From: Flavimaribacter sp039888615
GTDB taxonomy: Bacteria > Pseudomonadota > Alphaproteobacteria > Rhizobiales > Rhizobiaceae
Assembly (NCBI GenBank): GCA_039888615.1
Contig: JBDQQS010000007.1
Direction: 5' to 3' (one strand)
DNA: 64,000 bases
Shown: positions 56,572 to 64,000 of the stretch, piece by piece
Position numbering within the stretch: the stretch's first letter is position 1
Layout: each line of letters opens with the position of its first letter
Notes under the pieces: generated by a model
Told to the model about the DNA's origin: nothing
The model's input: the letters and a program-made list of their open reading frames with translations, nothing else
The model's database searches: none
Program-made: the position numbers and the translations under genes

Positions 56572-56810
56572 CTGAGGACCGAATGCGCTGGATAATACAA
56601 ATCAAGCAGCTTCGAGAAGAGCATGGCTTCAGCATATATGAGGCTGAGCGAATGGCGTTCGGCTCCGAAGAATGGTGGAGATGGACCGAGCGGCGGATAA
56701 ACAGCGACAAACAATGCCGGAAAATGGCGCTGTTCCACATCAAACACCACGGAGAAAAATCACTCATCGTGGAAGAAGCCGGCAGGCTGAAAGTCAAGAA
56801 ACCCGACTGA
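56568..56810 (+). CDS. Uncharacterised 80-aa protein, possible antitoxin
   Basis: An 80-residue, highly charged, all-helical-looking protein starting MTEDRMRWIIQIKQLREEHG. Tryptophans cluster at EEWWRWTERRIN, and MALFHIKHHGEKSLIVEEAG follows. The start overlaps the 5-oxoprolinase stop, and a GGGGAAG sequence precedes it. A PIN-domain gene starts 26 bases after its stop. Size, charge and pairing resemble an antitoxin, but it is not a VapB, RelB or AbrB type that I recognise. Without the PIN neighbour no function could be proposed. Confidence 0.65.
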   Translation: MTEDRMRWIIQIKQLREEHGFSIYEAERMAFGSEEWWRWTERRINSDKQCRKMALFHIKHHGEKSLIVEEAGRLKVKKPD

Positions 56811-56836
56811 ATACAGGAAGCGTTGCGAGAAGCAGG

Positions 56837-57232
56837 ATGCGATATGTCATTGCGCTGGACACCACGCTTCGGTTGTGTCGCGAAAACTTGATCCCGCCAG
56901 CCAGTAAGCTGGTCGCGCCGGCTCTGTTGAGATCCCAGATGCTTTCGCAGCTCTACGCATCGGTTCGTCGCGGGGAAATCGATCGCAAAACCGCAAATCT
57001 CCAACTCGATCACTTGAGAACGCTGAAGGTTCGTCTTCTTGGCGACCGCGTTCTGCAGAAAGCCGCATGGGATATCGCCGCGCATTTTGATTGGAATGAC
57101 ACCTTCACCGCCGAGTACGTGGCGCTCACGAAGTTGCAAGCGGATGCTTTTATCACTCTGGACGATGATCTTGCCCGATCCCTGGACGGGATTGTGCCGC
57201 TGGCTCCGTTTGAAAGTTTAATGGACACGTAG
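56837..57232 (+). CDS. PIN-domain protein, possible toxin
   Basis: A 131-residue protein with PIN-fold pattern: MRYVIALDTTLRLCREN (first Asp), SQLYASVRRGEIDRKTANLQ, a second-half helix TAEYVALTKLQADAFITLDD, and a C-terminal DDDLARSLDG. PIN proteins of VapC type are Mg2+-dependent RNases. Here the usual Glu of the SE(V/L)xS stretch appears as Gln (LLRSQMLSQ), and the Asp usual in YDAxYVALA appears as Thr (FTAEYVAL), though WND just before could replace it. ATG 56837 is preferred because a PIN sequence starts there; an upstream in-frame start exists. Activity cannot be judged from sequence. Confidence 0.72.
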   Translation: MRYVIALDTTLRLCRENLIPPASKLVAPALLRSQMLSQLYASVRRGEIDRKTANLQLDHLRTLKVRLLGDRVLQKAAWDIAAHFDWNDTFTAEYVALTKLQADAFITLDDDLARSLDGIVPLAPFESLMDT

Positions 57233-57433
57233 ACGGTCCCCAAAGCGACTTTGACGCCCACTTGATTGCTTTCTGGCGTCGGATACGCGCGTTTCACATC
57301 GATTCGTTCGTCAAAAACATTGCAATGTGTCCGGGCAATGGGTAGCGGCGACAGGCCGGAGCCGTCGGCATCGAGACCAACGATTCTCATTTGAAATTCA
57401 ACATTTTCAATATCTTGCACTCATTCCACCCCA

Positions 57434-57473
57434 CCGTCACCATTCTGTCACCGATATGTCATGTCGATGTCAC
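57434..57473 (+). promoter_or_regulatory. Extended Pho box upstream of btaAB
   Basis: Four heptamers start 11 bases apart: CCGTCAC (57434), CTGTCAC (57445), ATGTCAT (57456) and ATGTCAC (57467), separated by four-base spacers. This is the layout of PhoB binding sites (CTGTCAT-like halves with 11-bp repeats), doubled. It lies about 50-90 bases before the btaA start. PhoB control of btaAB is established in Sinorhizobium meliloti, so control by phosphate limitation is likely here. Confidence 0.8.
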
Positions 57474-57521
57474 CGCCCGGAGGTACCCGCTCGGAAATGA
57501 CGGAATGCGGGGAATTGCAGC

Positions 57522-58772
57522 ATGTCGGATATCGCCACGGAATCGGGTTTTGTACTTAGCGGCAATCGCCATCTGGGAAAGGCGCTTTACCAGAACAGGG
57601 CCTATACGAAGGAAGGATTGTCGGAGCGACTCTTCGCGCTGCTCTTTACCGGGCTCGTCTATCCGCAGATCTGGGAAGACCCGAAGGTCGACATGGAAGC
57701 CATGGCGCTGTCCGAAGGCCACCGGATCGTCACCATCGCGTCTGGCGGCTGCAATGTGCTCGCCTACCTCACCGCGCGACCGGAAAGCATTGACGTCGTC
57801 GATCTGAACAAGGCGCATATTGCGCTCAACCGCATGAAGCTCACCGCCATGCGGCGCCTGCCGGGCCACAGCGAGGTCCTGAGCTTCTTCGCCAGGGACA
57901 ACCAGCGTGGCAACTCGGCCATCTACGACAGGCACGTCGCGCCGCATCTCGATCCGGCGTCGCGATCCTATTGGGAGCGGCGGACCATCAAGGGCCGTAG
58001 GCGCATCGAAGCCTTCAACGGCAACTTCTACAAGGGCGGCCTTCTGGGCTGGTTCATTGCAACCGGCCACCTGATCGCCCGTCTGCACGGCGTCGACCCG
58101 GCCGAAATCATGCAGTCCGGCAGCCTGCGCGAGCAGCGGCGGTTCTTTGACGACCGTCTCGCGCCGCTGTTCGAAAAGCCGCTCGTCAAATGGATGACAG
58201 GTCGCAAGGCGTCGCTGTTCGGCCTTGGCATTCCACCCGCGCAGTATGACGAACTGCTCGCCGGCGAAGACACCATGGCCGCAGTCCTGAAGACGCGGCT
58301 CGAGAAACTCGCCTGTCACTTCCCCCTGAACGAAAACTACTTCGCATGGCAGGCCTTCGCGCGCCGCTATCCGGAGCACGGCGCGGCGGAACTGCCGGCC
58401 TACCTACAGGAAGACCACTACGAGACGATCCGCGATCTGGCCGATAACGTCTCCGTCAATCATATCGGCTTCACCGATTTCCTCAGACACAAGCCCGCCG
58501 CGTCCCTCGACCGCTATGTGCTGCTCGACGCCCAGGACTGGATGAGCGACGCGCAACTCAACGAACTCTGGTCGGAAATCACGCGCACGGCCGACGCCGG
58601 CGCGCGCGTCATATTCCGCACCGCCGGCGCCCCGACCATTCTGCCGGGCCGCGTCGACGCCGCCATCCTCGACCAGTGGCGCTACCGCGAGACTGAATCC
58701 GAAACCTGTTGCCGCCGGGACCGGTCGGCGATCTATGGCGGCTTCCATCTTTACGAGAAGCGCGCCTCATGA
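57522..58772 (+). CDS. btaA: S-adenosylmethionine:diacylglycerol 3-amino-3-carboxypropyltransferase
   Basis: A 416-residue DUF3419-family enzyme that moves the aminocarboxypropyl group of SAM to diacylglycerol, the first step in making the betaine lipid DGTS. Typical segments are ALLFTGLVYPQIWEDPKVDM, the SAM-binding HRIVTIASGGCNVLAYL, and VDVVDLNKAHIALNRMKLTA-like sequence. ATG 57522 is preceded by GCGGGGAATTG. It is coupled to btaB by a four-base overlap and controlled by a Pho-box array, in line with replacement of phospholipids when phosphate is scarce. Confidence 0.92.
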   Translation: MSDIATESGFVLSGNRHLGKALYQNRAYTKEGLSERLFALLFTGLVYPQIWEDPKVDMEAMALSEGHRIVTIASGGCNVLAYLTARPESIDVVDLNKAHIALNRMKLTAMRRLPGHSEVLSFFARDNQRGNSAIYDRHVAPHLDPASRSYWERRTIKGRRRIEAFNGNFYKGGLLGWFIATGHLIARLHGVDPAEIMQSGSLREQRRFFDDRLAPLFEKPLVKWMTGRKASLFGLGIPPAQYDELLAGEDTMAAVLKTRLEKLACHFPLNENYFAWQAFARRYPEHGAAELPAYLQEDHYETIRDLADNVSVNHIGFTDFLRHKPAASLDRYVLLDAQDWMSDAQLNELWSEITRTADAGARVIFRTAGAPTILPGRVDAAILDQWRYRETESETCCRRDRSAIYGGFHLYEKRAS

Positions 58773-59413
58773 GTTCGGCCGCCCATGCGGAGCTGATGGA
58801 CGGGACCTATCGTCATCAGCGGCATATCTACGACCTGTCACGAAAATATTACCTGCTTGGCCGCGACCGGATGATCGAGGCGATGGAAATGCCCCGGGGC
58901 GCGGACGTTCTGGAGCTCGGATGCGGAACGGGCCGCAACCTTGCAGCCGTTGCGAAACGCTGGCCCAACGCCCGCCTGCACGGGCTGGACATCTCGTCCG
59001 AGATGCTGGCTTCGGCGCACAATACGGCGCGACGTTCAGGTCTGGAGATGAGGCTGGTGCAGGGCGACGCCTCCGGCTTCGAACCGGAAGCGCTGTTCGA
59101 AAAGCCCCGTTTCGACCGGGTTTTCATTTCCTATTCGCTGTCGATGATACCCGCCTGGGAAGAGACGATCGACGCCGCAATGGCTGCGCTGTCGCCGCAG
59201 GGCTCCCTGCACATTGTGGATTTCGGTCAGCAGGAACGGCTGCCGTCCCTCTTCCGATCCGCGCTTCACGCCTGGCTCGCGCGCTTCCACGTTAACCCGC
59301 GAGCAACCCTTTTCGATGTAGTACAGGGCAAGGCCGAAAAGGCCGGATTGAAGGCCAGAAGCGAACGGCTCTACCGCGGTTATACTTGGCACATGATTGT
59401 CTCGCAGGCTTGA
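58769..59413 (+). CDS. btaB: Diacylglyceryl-homoserine N-methyltransferase
   Basis: A 214-residue SAM methyltransferase that adds three methyl groups to the homoserine head to give DGTS. SAM motif VLELGCGTGRNLAAVAKRW and LHGLDISSEMLASAHNTARR are visible. The start is ATG 58769, which overlaps the btaA stop (ATGA). The pair is as in rhizobia and Rhodobacter. Confidence 0.9.
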   Translation: MSSAAHAELMDGTYRHQRHIYDLSRKYYLLGRDRMIEAMEMPRGADVLELGCGTGRNLAAVAKRWPNARLHGLDISSEMLASAHNTARRSGLEMRLVQGDASGFEPEALFEKPRFDRVFISYSLSMIPAWEETIDAAMAALSPQGSLHIVDFGQQERLPSLFRSALHAWLARFHVNPRATLFDVVQGKAEKAGLKARSERLYRGYTWHMIVSQA

Positions 59414-59490
59414 ATACGCCTTTTCACTGACGAGAATCTGCATTATTACTGCCAGAGCCGGTTATCGCCAACCGAATTGGACGGTTCGCC

Positions 59491-60273
59491 ATGCGTCGAC
59501 GCGCGCTCATTTTCGCACCCCTGCTTTTCATGCTGGCGGCATGCACCACATACGAATACAGCTTCGACGACATCACGGCGCCGTCGCCGATGCGCTATGG
59601 CGACAGGGACCCGCAGAATTTCGGCAAGAACCATCCGGCCCGCCATGAGGTGCATGGCATCGACGTGTCCAAATGGCAGGCGGACATCGACTGGCGCAAG
59701 CTGCGCAAATCCGGCATCGACTTCGCCTATATCAAGGCGACGGAAGGCGGCGACCTGAAGGACGACCGTTTCGACGAGTACTGGCGCAAGTCCAGGCAGG
59801 CCGGCATTCCGCGCGGCGCATATCATTTCTACTATTTCTGCACGACGCCGGAAAAGCAGGCTGCATGGTTCATTCGCAACACGCCGAAGGAACGCGGCGC
59901 CCTGCCGCCGGTGCTCGACATCGAATGGAACCACGCCTCGCCCACATGCAAGAAACGCCCAGACCCCGCCACAGTGCGCAGGAACATGAAAATCTTCATG
60001 GACCGCGTCGAGGCGCATTACGGCCGCAAACCGATGGTCTACACGACGGTGGATTTCCATCGTGAAAACCTGGTGGGTCACTTCTCCGATTACACCTTCT
60101 GGGTCCGTTCCGTCGCCGATCATCCCGACAACATCTATGCCCAGCGCGACTGGCATTTCTGGCAATACACGGGAACCGGCATCGTGCCCGGCATCCAGGG
60201 CGACACCGACATCAACGTCTTTGCAGGCGACCGCAAGGACTGGCTCAAGTGGGTTTCCGCTTCCGCGCTCTGA
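59491..60273 (+). CDS. GH25 lysozyme-like lipoprotein
   Basis: A 260-residue lipoprotein: signal with lipobox LAAC (Cys18) at MLAACTTYEYS. The catalytic domain is glycoside hydrolase family 25 (Chalaropsis-type lysozyme): VHGIDVSKWQADIDWRKLRK and the acid pair in PPVLDIEWNHASP, then FWQYTGTGIVPGIQGDTDIN. It should cleave muramic acid linkages in peptidoglycan from the outer membrane side. It is 51 bases upstream of a MltB-type gene and may be cotranscribed. Confidence 0.9.
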   Translation: MRRRALIFAPLLFMLAACTTYEYSFDDITAPSPMRYGDRDPQNFGKNHPARHEVHGIDVSKWQADIDWRKLRKSGIDFAYIKATEGGDLKDDRFDEYWRKSRQAGIPRGAYHFYYFCTTPEKQAAWFIRNTPKERGALPPVLDIEWNHASPTCKKRPDPATVRRNMKIFMDRVEAHYGRKPMVYTTVDFHRENLVGHFSDYTFWVRSVADHPDNIYAQRDWHFWQYTGTGIVPGIQGDTDINVFAGDRKDWLKWVSASAL

Positions 60274-60324
60274 GCGCGGCCACAATCCTACGACAAACAG
60301 ACCGCCACCCTTTCGGAGGAATTC

Positions 60325-61521
60325 ATGATTCGCCTGAACAGACTCGCCGCAGCAACCGCCCTGATCTTCGCCTGCCAGTTCGCGACAGGCATCGCTCAGG
60401 CGCAGACCTGCGGGGGCGATCTCGGCTCCTTCCTCGCGGGCGTCAAGCAGGAAGCGGTTGCAAAAGGCGTGCCGCCGCGCGTCGCAGACCAGGCGCTCGC
60501 CAACGCGCGCATCGACAAGACGGTGCTGAGCCGCGACCGGGCCCAGGGCGTCTTCAAGCAGACATTCCTGGAATTCTCCAAGCGCTCCGTCAGCGGCTAC
60601 CGCATGCAGCACGGCAAGGCGAATATGGGCAAATACGCCAACGTTTTTGCGCAGGCCCAGCGGGAATATGGCATACCGCCGGAAGTCATCACCGCCTTCT
60701 GGGCGCTGGAGACAGATTTCGGCGCGGTCCAGGGCGATTTCAACACCATGAACGCCCTGGTGACGCTCGCCCATGACTGCCGCCGGCCGGAACTCTTTCG
60801 TCCGCAACTGATCGCCGCGATCGAGATGGTCCAGCACGGAGATCTCGATCCGGCCAGGACGACGGGCGCCTGGGCCGGCGAGATAGGCCAGGTGCAGTTG
60901 CTGCCGGAAGACATAATCCGCTACGGCCGCGACGGCGACGGCGACGGGCACGTCAATCTGAAGACAAGCGCGCCAGACGCCATCCTCACGGCGGCGGCTT
61001 TCATCCACCATCTCGGATGGCGACCGAACGAACCATGGATGCAGGAAGTCACGGTTCCGTCCAATCTCGACTGGTCAAAAGCGGGAATCGACCAGACCCT
61101 GCCCGTCAGCCAGTGGCAGGCCATGGGAATAAAGGCCCGGAACGGCGCTTTTCCGTCGGGCTCGCTACCGGCCTCCCTGCTTATGCCGCAGGGCCGCAAG
61201 GGACCGGCGTTTCTGGTCTATCCGAATTTTGCGATCTATCTGGAATGGAACCAGTCCCTCATCTACACCACGACGGCCGCGTATCTTGCGACCCGTCTCG
61301 GCGGCGCCCAGCGTTATGACGCCGGCAATCCGGACCCCGGCCTGAGCGACGCCCAGATGAAGCAGCTGCAGACCATTCTCCAGTCGCGCGGCTACGATGT
61401 CGGCAAGATCGACGGCATTCTCGGCAGCGGAACGCGCAACGCCGTCCAGCAGGAACAGCTTCGGCTTGGAATGCCGGCCGACGCCTGGCCGACGCCGGAA
61501 CTCCTGTCACGGCTGCAATAA
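60325..61521 (+). CDS. Lytic murein transglycosylase (MltB family)
   Basis: A 398-residue protein with a signal peptide (residues 1-26, cleavage near IAQA/QT). The SLT_2 domain follows, with catalytic Glu129 in FWALETDFGAVQGDFNT. AAFIHHLGWRPNEPWMQEV and VYPNFAIYLEWNQSLIY are typical of the family. Residues 330-398 form a peptidoglycan-binding domain (MKQLQTILQSRGYDVGKIDG). Together with the GH25 gene upstream it suggests a small murein-remodelling operon. Confidence 0.9.
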   Translation: MIRLNRLAAATALIFACQFATGIAQAQTCGGDLGSFLAGVKQEAVAKGVPPRVADQALANARIDKTVLSRDRAQGVFKQTFLEFSKRSVSGYRMQHGKANMGKYANVFAQAQREYGIPPEVITAFWALETDFGAVQGDFNTMNALVTLAHDCRRPELFRPQLIAAIEMVQHGDLDPARTTGAWAGEIGQVQLLPEDIIRYGRDGDGDGHVNLKTSAPDAILTAAAFIHHLGWRPNEPWMQEVTVPSNLDWSKAGIDQTLPVSQWQAMGIKARNGAFPSGSLPASLLMPQGRKGPAFLVYPNFAIYLEWNQSLIYTTTAAYLATRLGGAQRYDAGNPDPGLSDAQMKQLQTILQSRGYDVGKIDGILGSGTRNAVQQEQLRLGMPADAWPTPELLSRLQ

Positions 61522-61525
61522 TCGG

Positions 61526-62953
61526 TCAGTCGACCTTTTCCCCGGTCTTGTCCGGTTCCACGGCGGCGTTCTTTCCGGGTTCGGCGTCCTTCGCCGCGGC
61601 CTGCTCCATACGCGCCGCGCGGCGGTGGTAAGCGGCAAGCCGCACAGCGCGGTAACGCAGCCGCGTATGGAATATCGCCACATCGACCACCATGCGGCCA
61701 CGCTGCATCTCCTCGATCTCGCGCGCATAGGCCTCGCGAAGCGCAACGCGATAGGACGTGATGTGCGACGCAGCAACGTTCTCTATGCGATGCATGAGCC
61801 CCGCCCAGACAGGCGAAACCAGCAGCGATATGGCGGTCACGGCGATCGCCAGCCGATAGGTGTCGTCGTGCAGAATATGCGCGCTCATCCCGGCCGCCGC
61901 CAGCACGAAGGAGAATTCGCCGATCTGCGCCATGGACAGGCCGGCGACCAGCGCCGTGCGGGGATCAGACCCCGTCATGCGCAGGAGAGCGATATTCAGC
62001 ACCGACTTCGCGGCGATCACGACCAGGCAGGCCAGCAGCACAATCAGTAGATTGTCCCAGATGAACCACAGATCGATCAGCAGTCCGATCGACAGGAAGA
62101 ATATGACGAGAAGCACGCTCTGTATCGGTTCGATGACCGGTATGACGCGGCTTCTGAGCGTCGAGTTGCCGATCAGGATTCCCGCCAGGAAAGCGCCGTA
62201 TACGGGCGATAATCCCGCAAGACTCGAAAGCGAAGCGGCGGTGAAGCAAATCGCCAGCGCCCCGACCGCGACGATTTCCACATTGCGCTCGATCTTCTCG
62301 GTATAGGGCACGCGCAGTTTCCCGCGCGAACCGAGCCACCACAAAAGGCCGCCGAGGAGCCCCACCGAGATCACGATCTTCAGTGTGACGACCGTATAGT
62401 TGACGGACTCGCCCCCAAAACTCGACGCGAAGACCAGCATCGGCACCACGGCGAGGTCCTGGGCGATGAGCACGGCGATCGCCACCCGGCCTTCTTCGCC
62501 GCGCAGCACGCCCATCTCGTCCAGCATCTTCATCGCCACAACGGTGCTGGAAAGCGCGATGATGAAGCCGAGGATGATGCCTTCTGCAATCGACGAACCG
62601 ATCGCGTAACCGATCAGCAGCCCGACCGAAACCGCCGCCGCGATTTGTCCGCCGCACACAAGAACCGCCTGTTTGAGCGTGAGTACAAACGCCTTGAGCG
62701 ACAACTCGATACCGATGAAGAACAACAGCACCAGAACGCCCATTTCCGCCAGCACGTTGACGTAGGTGGAGCTGGGGATGACCCCGAAACCTGTCGGCCC
62801 CAAAGCCATGCCTGCAAGTATGAAGCCGACGAGCGGCGGCTGACGCAGTATGATCAGGCCCAGTCCCAGGAGGCCCGCGATCGCAGCGACAAAGGCGATA
62901 TTGCTGAGTGCGGCGCCCTGTGCTGCATGTTCGGCGGCGGCTGCATGATCCAT
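61526..62953 (-). CDS. Cation:proton antiporter (KefB/CPA2 type), no RCK domain
   Basis: A 475-residue membrane protein with about 12-13 hydrophobic segments. Typical CPA2 motifs are ILRQPPLVGFILAGMALGPT, LFFIGIELSLKAFVLTLKQA and GIILGFIIALSSTVVAMKML, then VAIAVLIAQDLAVVPML with the ion-binding Asp. It ends in a charged tail rich in Arg and Lys, without the TrkA-N domain of KefB or KefC. I chose ATG 62953 because the frame upstream (GTG 63016) has no ribosome binding site; the AGGAG before 62953 is a little far (14 bases). It is convergent with the MltB-type gene. Transported ions are unknown. Confidence 0.85.
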   Translation of the reverse strand: MDHAAAAEHAAQGAALSNIAFVAAIAGLLGLGLIILRQPPLVGFILAGMALGPTGFGVIPSSTYVNVLAEMGVLVLLFFIGIELSLKAFVLTLKQAVLVCGGQIAAAVSVGLLIGYAIGSSIAEGIILGFIIALSSTVVAMKMLDEMGVLRGEEGRVAIAVLIAQDLAVVPMLVFASSFGGESVNYTVVTLKIVISVGLLGGLLWWLGSRGKLRVPYTEKIERNVEIVAVGALAICFTAASLSSLAGLSPVYGAFLAGILIGNSTLRSRVIPVIEPIQSVLLVIFFLSIGLLIDLWFIWDNLLIVLLACLVVIAAKSVLNIALLRMTGSDPRTALVAGLSMAQIGEFSFVLAAAGMSAHILHDDTYRLAIAVTAISLLVSPVWAGLMHRIENVAASHITSYRVALREAYAREIEEMQRGRMVVDVAIFHTRLRYRAVRLAAYHRRAARMEQAAAKDAEPGKNAAVEPDKTGEKVD

Positions 62954-63162
62954 CTTGCGGGTTTCGGCTCCTTTCGCAGATGCACACTTGCAAGTCTTGC
63001 ACGCCGTTTTGCGCACGACAAGTGATCTCGTGTCTTAGGATCATGATTTCGTTGCTTTAATTGTGGCCTTTAAAACAGCAACGCCTGATATGAAGAGCAA
63101 GAAGCGGATTGTTTCAATTACAGGTCTGATTAAGGTCAAACGCTGCAAAGCAAGAGAGACTC

Positions 63163-64000
63163 ATGCAAAATCGATTGACGCTTTCCACCTGGCTGATGCT
63201 TGTCACCCTCGGGCTGATCTGGGGCGCCTCGTTCTTTTTTGCGCGGATCGCCGTTGTCTGGATACCGCCGCTCACCCTGGTTTTCCTGCGCGTGGTTCTG
63301 GCGGCGATCGCGCTTCATCTGTACCTGCAAGGGCGAAACGGGCTTTATCGGATACTTGCAGCGCGTTGGCGCTCCTTTCTTGTTCTCGGCGCAATCAACA
63401 ACGTCATCCCGTTTTCGCTGATCTTCATGGGCCAGACACAAATCGGCGCAGGCCTGGCGGCGACTCTCAACGCAACCACCCCGCTCTGGACCCTTGTCAT
63501 CGCAAATGTCCTCACCGAAGACGAAAAGATGACGACGACAAAGATATTGGGATGCGTCCTTGGCCTTGTCGGCATGCTGGTTCTGACAGGCCCGTCGGCG
63601 CTCTCCGGTTTCGACGCCCATATCTGGGCCCAACTCGCCATTGTCGGCGCCGCCGTCAGCTACGGATTTGCAGCGACATTCGCCAAATCGTTTCGCGGCG
63701 TGGCGCCCACAGTCATCGCCACCGGACAGCTGAGCGCGTCATCCATCATCATGATTCCGCTGATCTGCGCCATAGACCAGCCATGGACGCTCGCCTTTCC
63801 GCCCATCGAGGTTGTCAGCGCCATTGTCCTCCTGGCGGTGCTGTCGACATCGGTCGCCTACATTCTGTATTTCCGCATTATCGCAGACGCCGGTGCCACC
63901 AACGGATCGCTGGTCACGCTGCTCGTCCCGCCCAGCGCCATCCTGCTGGGCGTCCTGTTTCTCGGGGAAACGCTCACGACCCACGCCGCGCTCGGCCTCG
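63163..64000 (+). CDS. DMT superfamily transporter (EamA), 3' end beyond window
   Basis: 279 residues are visible before the window edge, with about ten hydrophobic segments in two EamA repeats: LVTLGLIWGASFFFARIAVV near the start, and TSVAYILYFRIIADAGATNG in the second repeat. The family exports amino acids, metabolites or drugs, and no substrate can be read here. The gene is divergent from the antiporter; about 210 bases separate the starts. AGAGAGACTC precedes the ATG. Confidence 0.87.
   Translation, partial: MQNRLTLSTWLMLVTLGLIWGASFFFARIAVVWIPPLTLVFLRVVLAAIALHLYLQGRNGLYRILAARWRSFLVLGAINNVIPFSLIFMGQTQIGAGLAATLNATTPLWTLVIANVLTEDEKMTTTKILGCVLGLVGMLVLTGPSALSGFDAHIWAQLAIVGAAVSYGFAATFAKSFRGVAPTVIATGQLSASSIIMIPLICAIDQPWTLAFPPIEVVSAIVLLAVLSTSVAYILYFRIIADAGATNGSLVTLLVPPSAILLGVLFLGETLTTHAALGL

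Noticed and set aside
57233..57420. Minus-strand frame after the PIN gene (start of a 136-codon frame)
   Set aside because: Most of that frame is antisense to the PIN gene; the remaining 60 codons have no feature that would support a gene. The gap appears non-coding apart from the Pho box that follows.
59446..61011. 521-codon frame antisense to the GH25 and MltB-type genes
   Set aside because: It spans two real genes and the gap between them, and its product has no recognisable domain.

Overview
The window is GC-rich and gene-dense, and looks like the chromosome of an alphaproteobacterium of the order Hyphomicrobiales (Rhizobiales type). The evidence is the gene order of the division and cell-wall (dcw) cluster, an FtsZ with a very long C-terminal linker, the btaAB betaine-lipid genes, a DUF1127 miniprotein and an alphaproteobacterial RNase P RNA. 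I cannot name a genus. I see no tRNA, rRNA, insertion sequence, prophage or CRISPR array.

Layout. 1-9.9 kb (+): end of a periplasmic nucleotidase (cpdB), gamma-glutamyltransferase, a 52-residue membrane miniprotein with a promoter that fits a leaderless mRNA, a SCO1 copper chaperone, a Na+/H+ antiporter, prmA, an Xaa-Pro aminopeptidase and a DUF1801 protein; azlCD follows on the minus strand. 11-39.4 kb (almost all minus): the dcw cluster, read from right to left as mraZ-rsmH-ftsL-ftsI-murE/murF-mraY-murD-ftsW-murG-murC-murB, then a 3.2 kb island of unrelated small genes, then ddl-ftsQ-ftsA-ftsZ-lpxC-bamD-recN-ligA. MurE and MurF are one 966-residue reading frame. A repeat array that looks like a MraZ operator lies upstream of mraZ.

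39.8-46.3 kb (+): a probable catabolic operon: GntR/UTRA regulator, ADP-ribosylglycohydrolase-family enzyme, PfkB-family sugar kinase and a complete polyamine-type ABC importer. The genes overlap or nearly abut, and a tandem 23-bp repeat sits in front of the regulator. Together they suggest import of a glycosylated small molecule, hydrolysis of its glycosidic bond and phosphorylation of the sugar. I know of no characterised pathway with this combination, and it is my main candidate for an undescribed system.

46.4-49.1 kb: small accessory genes: a MazEF-like toxin-antitoxin pair, DUF1059, a VOC protein divergent from a TetR regulator with a clear double operator, and HicAB. 49.3-52.8 kb: an HExxH protein whose last codons run into the P1 helix of rnpB, then a lytic transglycosylase, amiD and a TerB/DnaJ co-chaperone.

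52.9-64 kb: a fused 5-oxoprolinase whose stop codon overlaps an uncharacterised 80-residue gene, followed by a PIN-domain gene (possible new toxin-antitoxin pair); btaAB behind four Pho-box heptamers at 11-bp spacing; a GH25 lysozyme-like lipoprotein; a MltB-type transglycosylase; a second cation/proton antiporter; and a DMT transporter cut by the window edge. Peptidoglycan synthesis, division, remodelling and recycling are the main theme; gamma-glutamyl metabolism (ggt, 5-oxoprolinase) and phosphate-starvation lipid replacement are side themes.
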